Shown here: piece by piece, positions 35,988-49,199 of the stretch | Layout: the number at the start of each line of letters is the position of its first letter | Numbering within the stretch: position 1 is the first letter of the stretch | Source of the DNA: Tetradesmus obliquus | Taxonomy: Eukaryota > Chlorophyta > Chlorophyceae > Sphaeropleales > Scenedesmaceae | Direction of reading: 5' to 3' | Assembly (NCBI GenBank): GCA_030272155.1 | Contig: CP126198.1 | Span: 5,394,001 to 5,458,000, forward strand | DNA length: 64,000 nt | The notes under the pieces: model-generated | Databases searched by the model: none | Told to the model about the DNA's origin: nothing | What the model saw: only the letters and a program-made list of their open reading frames with translations | Translations under genes and position numbers: made by a program

Positions 35988-36850
35988 TGCGCCCCATGTC
36001 AGCAGCAAGGACGAGCCTGTCCAGCAAGCACATCACACCTGCACCCGCTGCTTCATCACTGCTGCTGCTGCTGCTGCTTGCCATGAAGTCAGAAAGGCTT
36101 CCCCGTAGCAGCAGCTGCTGCCAACCAGGGCTGTCACTCGGCGTCCTTGGCCTGCCTTCAGCAGCAGCACCACTGCTATTGCTGCTGCTGCTTCCAATAG
36201 CTTTACGCAGGCCAGTGAACGCTTCCGGCACTGCCCTCTCCAGTGCAGCGACCCCTGTCCACACCGCTGCTGTGCACCACGCAGGTTTCTGCAACTGCTC
36301 TAAAGCCTGACTGCCCTGCCTTCGGCCCTCAGCTGCTGAGCCTGCAGCAGCAGCCGTAGACTTCCCGCCAGCATCTACAGCAACCCCACCACCCGCAGCA
36401 CCGGCAGCAGCAGCAGCAGCAGCAGCAGCAGCGCCAGCTGCTGCAGCAGCCCTACTGCCTCGCAGCAAGAACTCCCACTCAGCATTACTAATCTCCCCCT
36501 TGTCCCGCTGCCCAGCTACTGCCACCATAAAAGTAAACACCAGCTTATGCACCTCAAAGAGCCCCCTGCACACCATACGGTGCATGTACGCCGTCATATA
36601 TGTTACTAACGCTTGCAGCCGCGCCTCAAGTGTAGGTGCAGTCGGCGCTGCAGCAATTGAGTGCTGATACATGCCTTTGAATGCGGCCAGGCTAGCTTGG
36701 TACATTGGATCCAGTGCTGCCAAGTCGGCCACAACAAACCAGAGGTGTGCAGCAACAGCTGGCGGCCCTCGGTACTCGTCTCGGGCCTGGCTGAGTTGAG
36801 CTTCTGTGAGCTCCGCCTCGCGCACGCGGCTCTGGATGATGCCTGCAGCC

Positions 36851-36881
<31 letters not shown>

Positions 36882-39800
36882 CAGCAGAGGTTGTGCATTT
36901 GCAGGAAAAAAGCCACATCAATTTCCACGCTCAGTCGGCAGCAGGTACACTGATGCCCAGCAAATGTACCTTGAGGGTCACCGTCAGCTGAAGCCGCATC
37001 GGCCGCTGCAGCCGCATCGGCCGCTGCAGCCGCAGCAGCAGCAGTCGCACCTGACGTCTGCTTGGCCGTGTTCAGTGTTGAGATGAGGCTCTCATCATCC
37101 AGCAGGTTGCCGCTGGCCTCGCGCAGCAGCCACAATATGCATGCCACTAAAACCTACAGCAAGTCCAGCAGCCACCAACTGCTGGACATGACTTCCCAGT
37201 CATGATACACAACATCAGTCCTGAGCAGTAAGCCACAAGGGCCGCACACCCACCTGACGTCTGCTTGGCCGTGTTCAGTGTTGATATCAGGCTCTCATCA
37301 TCCAGCAGGTTTCCGCTGGCCTCCAGCAGCAGCCGCAATGTGTGTGCAAAACTCTACAAAACGAGCAGCAGCCACCTAGCTGCTGCCGTGCCTTCCCAGT
37401 CAGCATACACAACATCAATCCTTAGCAACAATCCATCAGGGCCGCACACCCACCTGATGTCTGCTTGGCCGTGTTGAGTGTTGATATCAGGCTCTCATCG
37501 TCAAGCAGGTTGCCGCTGGCCTCGCGCAGCAGCCGCACTATTTGTGCAACAAAACAACTACAACATGTCTAGCAGCCACCTAGCTGCTGCCGCGCCTTGC
37601 CGGTCAGCACACACAGCATCAATGCAAAAGGGCAGCACACCCACCTGACGTCTGCTTAGCTGTGTTTAATGTAGAAATCAGGCTCTCATCGTCAAGCAGG
37701 TTTCCGCTGGCCTCTCGCAGCAGCCGCAATGTGTGTGCAACAAAACTCTACAAAACAAGCAGCAGCCTCCTAGCTGCTGCCGTGCCTTCCCTGTCAGCAT
37801 AAACAACATCAATTCTTAACATCAATCCATCAGGGCCGCACACCCACCTGATGTCTGCTTGGCCGTGTTCATTGTAGAAATCAGGCTCTCATCATCCAGC
37901 AGGTTGCCGCTGACTCCCCCCAGCAGCCGCAACGTGTATGCACCGAAACTCCACAAAACGAGCAGCAGCCACCTAGCTGCTGCCGTGCCTTCCCAGTCAG
38001 CATACACAACATCAATCCTTAGCAACAATCCATCAGGGCCGCACACCCACCTGATGTCTGCTTGGCCGTGTTGAGTGTTGATATCAGGCTCTCATCGTCA
38101 AGCAGGTTGCCGCTGGCCTCGCGCAGCAGCCGCACTATTTGTGCAACAAAACAACTACAACATGTCTAGCAGCCACCTAGCTGCTGCCGCGCCTTGCCGG
38201 TCAGCACACACAGCATCAATGCAAAAGGGCAGCACACCCACCTGACGTCTGCTTAGCTGTGTTTAATGTAGAAATCAGGCTCTCATCGTCAAGCAGGTTT
38301 CCGCTGGCCTCTCGCAGCAGCCGCAATGTGTGTGCAACAAAACTCTACAAAACAAGCAGCAGCCTCCTAGCTGCTGCCGTGCCTGCCCTGTCAGCATAAA
38401 CAACATCAATTCCTTAACATCAATCCATCAGGGCCGCACACCCACCTGATGTCTGCTTGGCCGTGTTCATTGTAGAAATCAGGCTCTCATCATCCAGCAG
38501 GTTGCCGCTGACTCCCCCCAGCAGCCGCAACGTGTATGCACCGAAACTCCACAAAACGAGCAGCAGCCACCTAGCTGCTGCCGTGCTTCACAGCCAGCAT
38601 CAACAGTGACAACAGCATCATTCCATAGCATCAATCCAAAAGGGCCCACCTGATGTCTGCTTGGCCGTGTTCAATGTAGAAATCAGGCTCTCATCGTCAA
38701 GCAGGTTGCCGCTGGCCTCACGAAGAAGCCGTAGGATCTTGCTCTCCAGGTCCCCAAGCTGCCGCGTGTCTGCAGCAATGCTGGTGATGAGGGCATCATG
38801 GGACTCCTCAAGTTCCGGCCGCTCTGCGCGGACCAGCTCAGCTAGCAGCTGCTCTTCTAGGCCCTGCGGTGGTTGGGTAAACAACACCAAACAGCAGCAG
38901 TTTCACAATGTACAAGCATTTCAGCATGACAAGGTCAGTGTGCACCAGCTCTGCGAGCAGTAGCTGTTGCAGGTCCTGCAGGTGGCAAGTAAGCTGCACA
39001 CAGCAGCAGTTGGTGGTGATGAGGGCATCATGGGACTCCTCAAGTTCCAGCCGCTCTGCGCGGACCAGCTCAGCTAGCAGCTGCTCCCCCAGGCCCTGCA
39101 GCGGTTTGGGAAAATCATGACACAGCAGCAGTTTCAAACTTCTCAGCCGGCAGATGCTGCTGCGGACCCGGCAGAGTAAAAGTTAAACAGCAGCAGTTGG
39201 TGGTGATGAGGGCTTCATGGGACTCCTCAAGCTCGGGGCGCTCTGCTCGGACAAGCTCAGCCAGCAGCTGCTCCTCCAGGCCCTGCGGCGGTTGGGCAGA
39301 CAAACAAGCACAGCAGCAATAGAACTGTTCTATCCAAGGCTTGGATGTTACAGCGGCTCATAAGGCCGGCAAGCACCAGCTCTGACAGCAGCAGCTGCTG
39401 CAGACCCTTCTGCGGCTGGCAAGTGAAACTGCACAAACTCACGGTAACACAGCGCAACAATCAGCATCTTTAACCGTGCGTCACTGTGAACTCCACGAGG
39501 TTGATGCAGATGTAGGCAATAGAATAAGGACAACCAACCTTCAAATACGACGCTGCCATGTCATTTGCTGCACCAGAACACGCACCTGGCGCGTCACTGT
39601 GAAGTCCACAAGGTTCACCCTTATGTAAGCCTCCGGCAGGTAGTGCGGGTTGGCCAGGCGGCACGCCATGTACAGCTTGAAGTTGGGGTCGTAGTCCACC
39701 AGACGCTCACCCAGCCGCACCACGCTGCGCCCGGCTGCGGTGAGGGGAAAGCGATGCAAGCAGGCGGCACAGACGCCAGCAAAATACCACACACTGAGCA

Positions 39801-40337
39801 AGTGTCTAGTGCATGCCGCAGGTGACACCTGATGATGCTCAAACTGCATTCCGCCGCTACCACAGCGTATGCAATAGGCCACACACAACAGACGTCAGCA
39901 ACTGCACATGTCGCAGAGCTGCGGTTGCCCACCTTGCTTCTCCACCTGGCGCAGCAGCAGTGCGTCCATGCCCGCAGGCAGGCTGCCATCAGCCATGCCC
40001 TCAATCAGCAGCGGCTGGCCCAGCTGCACTGCGCCTTCCACCTGCGGCAGCAAAAGTTACAGAGGCACGGGCAAAGCACAAGAGCCTGCTCAAGCCTATG
40101 CTTTGAACTCTGTAACTGGATCATGTCAGCGCCTAACGTTCTGCATCAGCACTCATCTGCTGATGCGCCTGATGCCCTGTAAGGTGGTGCCAACACCCAC
40201 AAGTGACTAACTACCCTCTCTCAAGATGCTTCCTGTCAACAATGCCCTTCCACGCACCTGGCGCAGCAGCCCAGGGTCTGACGCGCGCACCACAACCAGC
40301 CCAAGTGCACGCTCCTTGGCGCGCACCCAGCTGCACA

Positions 40338-40371
<34 letters not shown>

Positions 40372-43300
40372 GCAGCGGCGCATGAGTCAACTTGAGCAAC
40401 AAAAGCGCACAGCTGCAAGACCACTGCTGTCATTTCATGCAATTTTGCAGCAATGCGGTTGTCCTGCGGTACCCACCTGTAGGCCTGGTCCTGTGGGTCG
40501 ATCATGAGCGGCCAGAGCACACCACGTGTTGCAATGAGTGCATTCTCCACGCTCACAGCGTCACTAGGCAGGCCCTGGCAGCCCCACTCCAGCAGCTTGC
40601 ATTCTTTGCAAAGCATCTTAGCTACATGAGCAATGCTGCAGCCATCCCCTCGTATACAGTTAGTGGCAAGCAGAGCGCCCACCTGTAGGCTTGGTCTTGT
40701 GGGTCGATCATGAGCGGCCAGCGCACGCCGCGTGTTGCAATCAGTGCATTCTCCACGCTGACAGCATCATTAGGCAGGCCCTGGCAGCCCCATTCCAACA
40801 GCTTGCATCCTTTGCAGAGCGTTTACATCCAAACAAACAGTGCTGCAGCAACACATTTGTACACAGCTAGCAAGCAGAGCGCCCACCTGTAGGCCTGGTC
40901 CTGTGGGTCAATCATGAGCGGCCAGCGCACGCCCCGTGTGGCAATCAGTGCATTCTCCACGCTGACAGCATCATTGGGCAAGCCCTGGCAGCCCCACTCC
41001 AGCAGCTTGCATTCTTTGCAGAGCGCTTTAATATAAACAAACAGTGCTGCAGCAATACATTTGTACACAGCTACCAAGCGAAGCGCACACCTGTAGGCCT
41101 GATCTTGCGGATCAATCATGAGCGGCCAGCGCACGCCCCGCGTTGCAATAAGCGCATTCTCCACGCTCACAGCATCACTGGGCAGTCCCTGGCAGCCCCA
41201 TTCTAGCAGCTTGCATTCTTTGCAGAGCAATCATAGCTACACGAGCAATGCTGCGGAAATCCACTTTCAAATAGCTAGCAAGCACAGCACCCACCTGTAG
41301 GCCTGGTCCTGTGGGTCAATCATGAGCGGCCAGCGCACGCCGCGTGTTGCAATGAGTGCATTCTCCAAACCAACAGCATCACTGGGCAAGCCCTGGCAGC
41401 CCCACTCCGGCAGCTTGCATTCTTTGCAGAGCGTTTACATCCAAACAAACAGCACTGCAGTATGTATATGTATGTATTACACTTGTACACAGCTAGCAAG
41501 CAAAGCGCCCACCTGTAGGCCTGGTCCTGTGGGTCGATCATGAGCGGCCAGCGCACGCCGCGAGTTGCAATCAGCGCATTCTCCACACTGACAGCATCAC
41601 TGGGCAGGCCCTGGCAGCCCCACTCCAGCAGCTCAAGGGGGGTTGACAAAATGCCGGAAAGGCTGAAGGCGGGTGTGGTGACAGGGATAGCTAGCTCCTG
41701 GCAGCGGGCGTACCACTGCGCTACTAATGCAGCACGGCTGGGACCTGCAGGCAGTTTATTGCACGCGTAATTGAGAGGAGTGAGCCAATTCATCAGGAAG
41801 AGAGGATGCTGAAAAGGTTGAAGGAAGGAGAGTCACGGGGATGGACAGCTGCTGGCAGCGGGCATACCACTGCGCTACTAATGCAGCGCGGCTTGGCCCT
41901 GCATATGTGTGCATGCAACAAAGTAGTGAGAAGATCAAGACACTGCGTCAAAAAGAGCGATGCCGATATGTTGAAGCAGGGTGTGGTGACAGGGATGGAG
42001 AGTCCCTGACAGCTGGCGTACCACTGTGCCACGAAAAAGCACGGCTGGTGCCTGCGGGAGAGACAAATGCATGCATGCATGGAGCAAGGCGAGCGTGCGG
42101 CAGTCTCAGAAGAGGATGGCCAACCAACAAGCAGCCATGGTTGTGAGTTGTTTGACAATCAATATTTCATCATGATCGTGCCGCGCAGCGCGGGTTCCAT
42201 GAAAGCCTAGTCATTTGCTGATTAGATACAATGGAATTTGTGGCAGAAAACACGGTCACCAGGAAATGTGCCCAAGTAGTTGACCACTACTTTACCCATC
42301 AGCGCATCCCCAACAAGCACAGCCTGTTTCACCTTGCAGTCATTTGCTGATCAACACAATCCGTACCTGGTTGAAGACACACTCACCAGGGAATGCACCC
42401 AAGTAGTTGACCACTGCTGCAGCCATCAGAGCATCCCCCACTAGCAGCGCAAGCCTGCCGCCCAGCGCGTCAGCAGCAGCGCCCCAGCGCACCAGTTCGT
42501 CACCCAGCAGGCTGGTCAACTTGCCGGCCCTGCCCAAGCGCTTGCCACACAAGTCGGCCTGCACAGTAGGAGGTAACAGCAGGACAGATCAGCAGCAGTA
42601 CTGGCTAGTCAGCAGCAGCTCATCACCCAGCAGGCTGGTCAGCTTGCCGGCCCTGCCCAGGCGCTTGCCACACAAGTCGGCCTGTGGAGCAGCATAGTAC
42701 AGCAGAATAGAGCAGCGAGCAGCACTAAATAGTCAGCACCAGGTCATCCCCCAACAGGTTGGTCAACTTGCCGGCCCTGCCCAGGCGCTTGCCGCACAAG
42801 TCGACCTGTGCAGCACGACAATAACAACAAAACGGGGCAGCAAGCAGCACAGATTAGTCAGCACCAGCTGATCGCCAAGCAGGCTGGTCAGCTTGCCGGC
42901 CCTGCCCAGGCGTTTGCCGCATAAGTCAGCCTGCGTTTAATGATGGCAGCAGATAGAGCAGCAAGAATTAGCAGGCTGGTCACGCAGCAGGCTGGTCAGT
43001 CTGCCGGCCCTGCCCAGCCGCTTGCCACATAAGTCAGCCGGCACGTGTTTACAGCAGCACAGAGCAGAGCACACAGCAGTTAAGAAGCTCAGACGCATGA
43101 GAATCTTGCCCGCCCTGCCCAGGGGCTTGCCACACATGTCCGCCTGCACAGCATGACACAGCATGATTGGAGCAGAGCTCTCCAAGTGCTTTCAGCGGCA
43201 CACACAAGCAGTTCAATGCGCGGCATTTGGCGCAGTGCCGAGTCGGAGACGCTTGCTGCACAAGCCTGCATGACGGCATCAAGATGCGCATGATAGCATG

Positions 43301-43481
43301 GCAGGTTGTGTGGCATTGGTTTTATGCATGGCCAACGCACAGCCATACACGATTCTAAAAACAGCACACAACGTGTGTGTGCTGGCTGCTGCACATTGTT
43401 GTGCCCTCACCTGGAACTGCAGTGAGGCCAGCTCGCTCTGCGTGTCGGAAATGAAGTACAGTAAAGCTAACACTGTAAGTG

Positions 43482-43526
<45 letters not shown>

Positions 43527-46500
43527 GCTGCACACACCCACCTGGAACTGCAGCGATGCCAGCTCGCGCTGCGTATCCGCCAGCTGCTGCTGCAGCGCTG
43601 CCACCTTCTCCCGGATCGCCTTCAGCTGTGCCTGCTTCTCTGCTAGTATTGCATTGCTGGCATCCAGTGCAGCCTGTGCTGTGGCCAGGATCTGGCGCTT
43701 GGGTTCCACGATGCGGTAGACTGTGGCGTAGGTGTCCATGGCACGCACCCACAGACACATGCTCATGGCGGCCTTGGACTGCTTGCCGACCTGCAGATAC
43801 AAGAGTGCAACGGTTCAGCAGTGAGTTGCAGGTGAGGTTCAGCGCAGCGTGTTACGGCTGTGGCTCGCACCCACAGGCACATGCTCATGGCAGCCTTGGA
43901 CTGCTTGCCGACCTGTGGACAGCATGTACAAGCAGTACTTGTGCAGCAGAACGCATGCATTGCCTGTGCTGTACCCACAGGCACATGCTCATGGCGGCTT
44001 TGAACTGCTTGCCAACCAGCAACCAGACAGCATGTCATTATGCAGTAAGTTGCAGGATCTGGCGCTTGGGTTCAACAATGCGGTAGACTGTGGCGTAGGT
44101 GTCCATGGCTCGCACCCACAGGCACATGCTCATGGCAGCCTTGGACTGCTTGCCGACCTGCACACAAAATGTGCAAGCAGTACTTGTGCAGCAGAACGCG
44201 TGCATCGGCTGTGTGATGCACCCACAGGCACATGCTCATGGCGCCTTGGACCGCTTGCCGACCTGCAGCCAGACAGCATACCAGATGACGCAGAAGGTTG
44301 CAGGCAAAGAGCAACATCTGTCATTCCACTTGATGTGCAATGCACGCCAGCACTCAACAGGGTGGCTTCACACAGCCTAGAGATATTGATCACATGCTGC
44401 AGGCAACTATGAAGCCAAACCAAAACAGCCGTACCTGATGGCGTGTGAGGCGGGTTTAGCCACCACGACAGTAGTCATACAGGCTGCTGGATGCCTTGCA
44501 TATCATACATCTGATGCCGCAGCCTACTTGTTTCAAACCATGCCGCACCTGGTCCAGGGTGAAGGCCGGGTCAGCCACCACGCGCCTGATACGCTCCGTG
44601 ATGTTGTCATATGCACGCTGCTGGACATCATATTGTCCAACAAAAGGCCAACGTGCAGCTGGATTGCAAAGATTGTGCCGCACCTGGTCTGGCGTGAAGG
44701 CTGGGTCAGCCACCACGCGCCGCAGCTCGCGCCGGATGCGCTCCTTGATGTTGTCCTTGTCATAGCTGGACATCGCAATGTCCAACAAAAGGCCAATGTG
44801 CAGCTGGCTTGCAAAGATTGTGCCATACCTGGTCTGGCGTGAAGGCCGGGTCAGCCACCACGCGCCGCAGCTCCCGCCGGATGCGCTCCGTGATGTTGTC
44901 CTTGTCATAGCTGATCAGGCGGTCGATGAAAGTGGCATCACCCAGCACGCGCTTGGCGGAGTCCCAGTCCGTCTTCTCCTGCAGGGCATAAGTAGCAGCA
45001 CAGGTGCATCCAGATAAACGTTTGACCACAAGGCCAATGAAGGTGGCATCACCCAGCACGCGCTTGGCGGAGTCGCAGTCCGTCTTCTCCTGAAGTAGCA
45101 ACAGCAGCAGCAGCGCAGCCATAGGTCAACGGTCGTGTGTCCCACCCAGCCAGCCCATCTGCCCACCACACGGATGTTTGCACTCTTTCAGCACAACGTG
45201 AAGCACACATGCATAACAACGGGTCACTCAAACAATCATCAACTGCTGTACAGCTGCTGCTGCCATGCCTGCTGCTCCACAAAATCACGACTGCTATCCA
45301 TGCGCCCCACCTGCAGCAGGATGCACACTCCCTCCATGGTCAGCTGCACCAGTGCGGGCGGCTTGATGAAGGTCTTCATTTCAATGATGTCCGCCTTGTT
45401 GAGCGAGTCCAGCGCTGACACAGCAGCCTCTAGCGCAGGCAGCACCGCAGCCTGCAGCAGCAGCAGCAGCAGCAGCGGCAGCACAGGCAGCATTAAGCTT
45501 TGATGAAAGTCTTCATCTCAATGATGTCGGCCTTGTTGAGGGAGTCCAGCGCTGACACAGCAGCCCCCAGCGCAGGCAGCACGGCAGCCTGCAGCAGCAA
45601 CAGCGGCAGCACAGGCAGCATTGAGATTTGATGAAGGTCTTCATCTCAATGATGTCGGCCTCGTTGAGGGAGCCTGACACAGCAGCCTCCAGCGCAGGCA
45701 GCACCGCAGCCTGCAGCAACAATGGGAAGCAGCAATGCCCACATTTGAATGTCTGCTCTTTACGCTGCACACCAGGCAGCATACACGGTACTGACGAACA
45801 GCCAATTGTAATTGCACAGTCATGCATTTGTAATCTGTTGAAGCTCATTGCCCACACAAACATTAACCAATGCCTCTGCACGTACTGCAGCCAGCCAGCC
45901 CCACTCACCAGCTCTGCTGCGGCATCATCTTTGAGCGCCTGGCACTCCGCCGCCTTGGCCGCCACCTCAGCCTCCTCTGCACCAACAACGCCAGCCACAC
46001 GCTCAGCCTCCTCCTGCTCCGTGCGGACCTGCAGCAAAAACCAAGGCAGGCCGGCAGGCAGGCAGGGTGTTTGTTAGGATATTTATAACGGTGGCACCGG
46101 AGAAGCAGCCAATTGCTCAGCCTCCTCCTGCTCTTTGGAATGTTAGTCGCGGTGCAGGCAGGCAGGCAGACACCGGATCTCAATTAATCAAATGGCGGCC
46201 GCGACCTCAGCCTCCTCCGCGCCCACCACACCAGGCACGCGCTCAGCCTCCTCCTGCTCTGTGCGGACCTGCGGCAGGAATGTGTTTCCATCAGCAAGCA
46301 GAACACATGACAGAAATGCAGAGGGTGGCATTGCAATGCCAGCCATGCGCCTGCATCCTGCTGCTCAAAGCGCACCTGCCACAACACAAGAACACAGGCA
46401 GGCATGCACAGCCGATTGCTAGGGCATCTGTGGAGATGGCGTTATTCAGACAGCGTGTGCCATCTTCAGCATGTAGAAAGTGGCACTGCGAAAGGAGCAA

Positions 46501-47161
46501 TACACATAGCTGCTGCTCTGGGCAGAAAAGCAGCCACACACTTGCGGTTCAACATCCAACAGCCACGCACCTGCTTCAGCAGCGCTGAGGTGCTGGCTGT
46601 CTTTTCAACCAGCAGCGGCCGCAGCCCATTCAGCTGCGCCTGCATCGCGTCCAGCGCAGCGTTGGTCTCGCTCAGCTTTGCGATGCCGTCCAGCAGCCGC
46701 CGGCGGCTGCCGCCCAGCTCTGCCTTGGCGCTGCTGAGCAGAGTGAAGTACTGCTGCAGCAGGTCGAGGTACAGCTTGGGCGTGATGTAGCAGCTGCGGC
46801 AGCACATGACAGCATGAGAGTGAGCAGTTTGGTGAGTAGATATACGCCAACAAGCAAGAGGATGTGCATTTAATGCGCCATCAACAGCAATGAAACGGCC
46901 AGCAGCCCCACCTTCACTAAACACATTTACACATGTACACAAGGCTCGTTTCTAGGCCGGTTGCTCACCGCCTCTTGACCTCCTGGTACAGCTGCTCTGC
47001 TGCCGCCTCAATCGACTTGTGCACTTCCACGCACAGCTGCGCAATGCGCTGCACCAAACTCTGCTGCTGCTGCGTCCCAGCGCCAGCATCAACCGCACTA
47101 CTGCCCGCAGCAGCCACATCTGAGCCATCAGCTGCAGCTGGCTGCTTTGCAGTGGCCGGCC

Positions 47162-47193
<32 letters not shown>

Positions 47194-49032
47194 GGTGGCT
47201 GTGCTGCCAGCTGCATTGCCCCTGGTGACAGGCTGAGCTGCTCAAGGAACTTCACACCAACTCCTAAAAGGGCCTCAGGAGGCCAGGGGCTGAACCAGAT
47301 GATGGTGGTGCAGTTGACCAGTGAAGGGAACTGCCGGCACCTGCAGCACAGCAGCAAAGAGCAGGCACATTGAACAGGCTCAGTGCGTATCCTTGACTGG
47401 TGACAGGCTGAGCTGCTCGAGGAACTTCACACCAACCCCTAGAAGGGCCTCAGGAGGCCAGGGGCTGAACCAGATGATGGTGGTGCAGTTGACCAGCGAG
47501 GGGAATTGCCGGCACCTGCAGTACAATAGCAAGAAAAGAAAGCACATTGAACTGGCTGAAGCACATTAAATAGCCTGATAGAAGGGCCTCAGGAGGCCAG
47601 GGGCTGAACCAGATGATGGTGGTGCAGTTGATCAGTGATGGGAACTGCCGGCACCTGCAGTACAATAGCAAGAAAAGAAAGCACATTGAACTGGCTGAAG
47701 CACATTAAATAGCCTGATAGCAGCGCCTCAGGAGGCCAGGGGCTGAACCAGATGATGGTGGTGCAGTTGACCAGTGAAGGGAACTGCCGGCACCTGCAGT
47801 ACAATAGCAGGAAAAGAAAGCACATTGAACTGCCTGAAGCACATTAAATAGCCTGATAGCAGCGCCTCAGGAGGCCAGGGGCTGAACCAGATGATGGTGG
47901 TGCAGTTGACCAGTGAAGGGAACTGCCGGCACCTGCAGTACAATAGCAGGAAAAGAAAGCACATTGAACTGCCTGAAGCACATTAAATAGCCTGATAGCA
48001 GCACCTCAGGAGGCCAGGGGCTGAACCAGATGATGGTGGTGCAGTTGACCAGCGAGGGGAACTGCCGGCACCTGCAGTACAATAGCAGGAAAAGAAAGCA
48101 CACTGAACTGCCTGAAGCACATTGAATGACCTGATAGCAGCGCCTCAGGAGGCCAGGAGCCGAATAAAGAAATGGTTGTGCAGTTGACCAGTGAGGGGAA
48201 CTGCCGGCACTTGCAGTACACCAGCAAGAAAAAAAGCACATTGAACTGCCTGAAGCACATTGAAAAGCCTGATAGCAGCGCCTCAGGGGGCCAGGGGCTG
48301 ACCAGATGATGGTGTTGCAGTTGACCAGCGAGGGGAACTGCCGGCACCTGCGGCGCAAGGCAGCAAGGAGCAATTGCAAGCACCATGACTGACTTGGCGC
48401 ATGCACTTGACACTGTACATGATGTACAAGTACTGTGCTGTGATACAGCATGAGCGCTAAGTGATCGCAACACATGGTGCTCCTAGTCACCGCTGCCATG
48501 CACCTTTCAGAGATCAAACAAAGCAGCAGAAACACGCACCTGACCCTGAACTCCTCGCCCACCGGGCTGGTCGCAAACACCGCGTGCATGTGGTGGCGCG
48601 CCCGCCCTATGAAGGCCTTCCAATGCTGCCATGCAACACTGTAACTATGCATTGCTAAACACACAGTATCGCACCTGACTCTGAACGCCTCGCCCACCGG
48701 GCTGGTTGCAAACACCACGTGCATGTGGTGGCGCGCCCGGCCAATAAAGGCCTCCCAGGCAGCCCTGCGGCCCTCCCCCACATCCTGCTGCTGCGCCAGC
48801 CAGGGCCGGATTTGGTCCAGCAGCAGGGCCTGCTCCTCGCTGGTGAAGAGGCCTGAGAAACAGCAGCAGCAGCAGCAGCAGAAGCAACAGCAGCAGCAGC
48901 AATATATCAGAAACCCAGGTGTCCTTAGCAGCAAACATACTCAGCAGTGTGTGAGAGTGTGCTGCTGCGCCAGCCAGGGCCGCATCTGGTCCAGCAGCAG
49001 GGCCTGCTCCTCGCTGGTGAGGAGGCCTGAGA

Positions 49033-49069
<37 letters not shown>

Positions 49070-49142
49070 CGGCAGCATGTGTATGTCAGGGCGGGATCTG
49101 GTCCAGCAGCAGCGCCTGCTCCTCGCTCGTGAAGAGGCCTGC

Positions 49143-49199
<57 letters not shown>

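Larger units (their letters stand above)
35850..40030 (-). other. Dynein AAA6 domain exons
   Basis: Blocks: [128 protein letters not shown] and [20 protein letters not shown]. Long Ala, Ser and Gln runs (for example near 36400-36440 and 35945-35990) lie in surface-type positions of the frame. Confidence 0.85.
43540..47380 (-). other. Dynein stalk (CC1, microtubule-binding tip, CC2)
   Basis: CC1 runs from [20 protein letters not shown] and [19 protein letters not shown] through [20 protein letters not shown] to [20 protein letters not shown]. The tip region reads [20 protein letters not shown] and [17 protein letters not shown]2 begins [20 protein letters not shown] and continues with [20 protein letters not shown]. 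Order and content are those of a normal dynein stalk. Confidence 0.85.
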
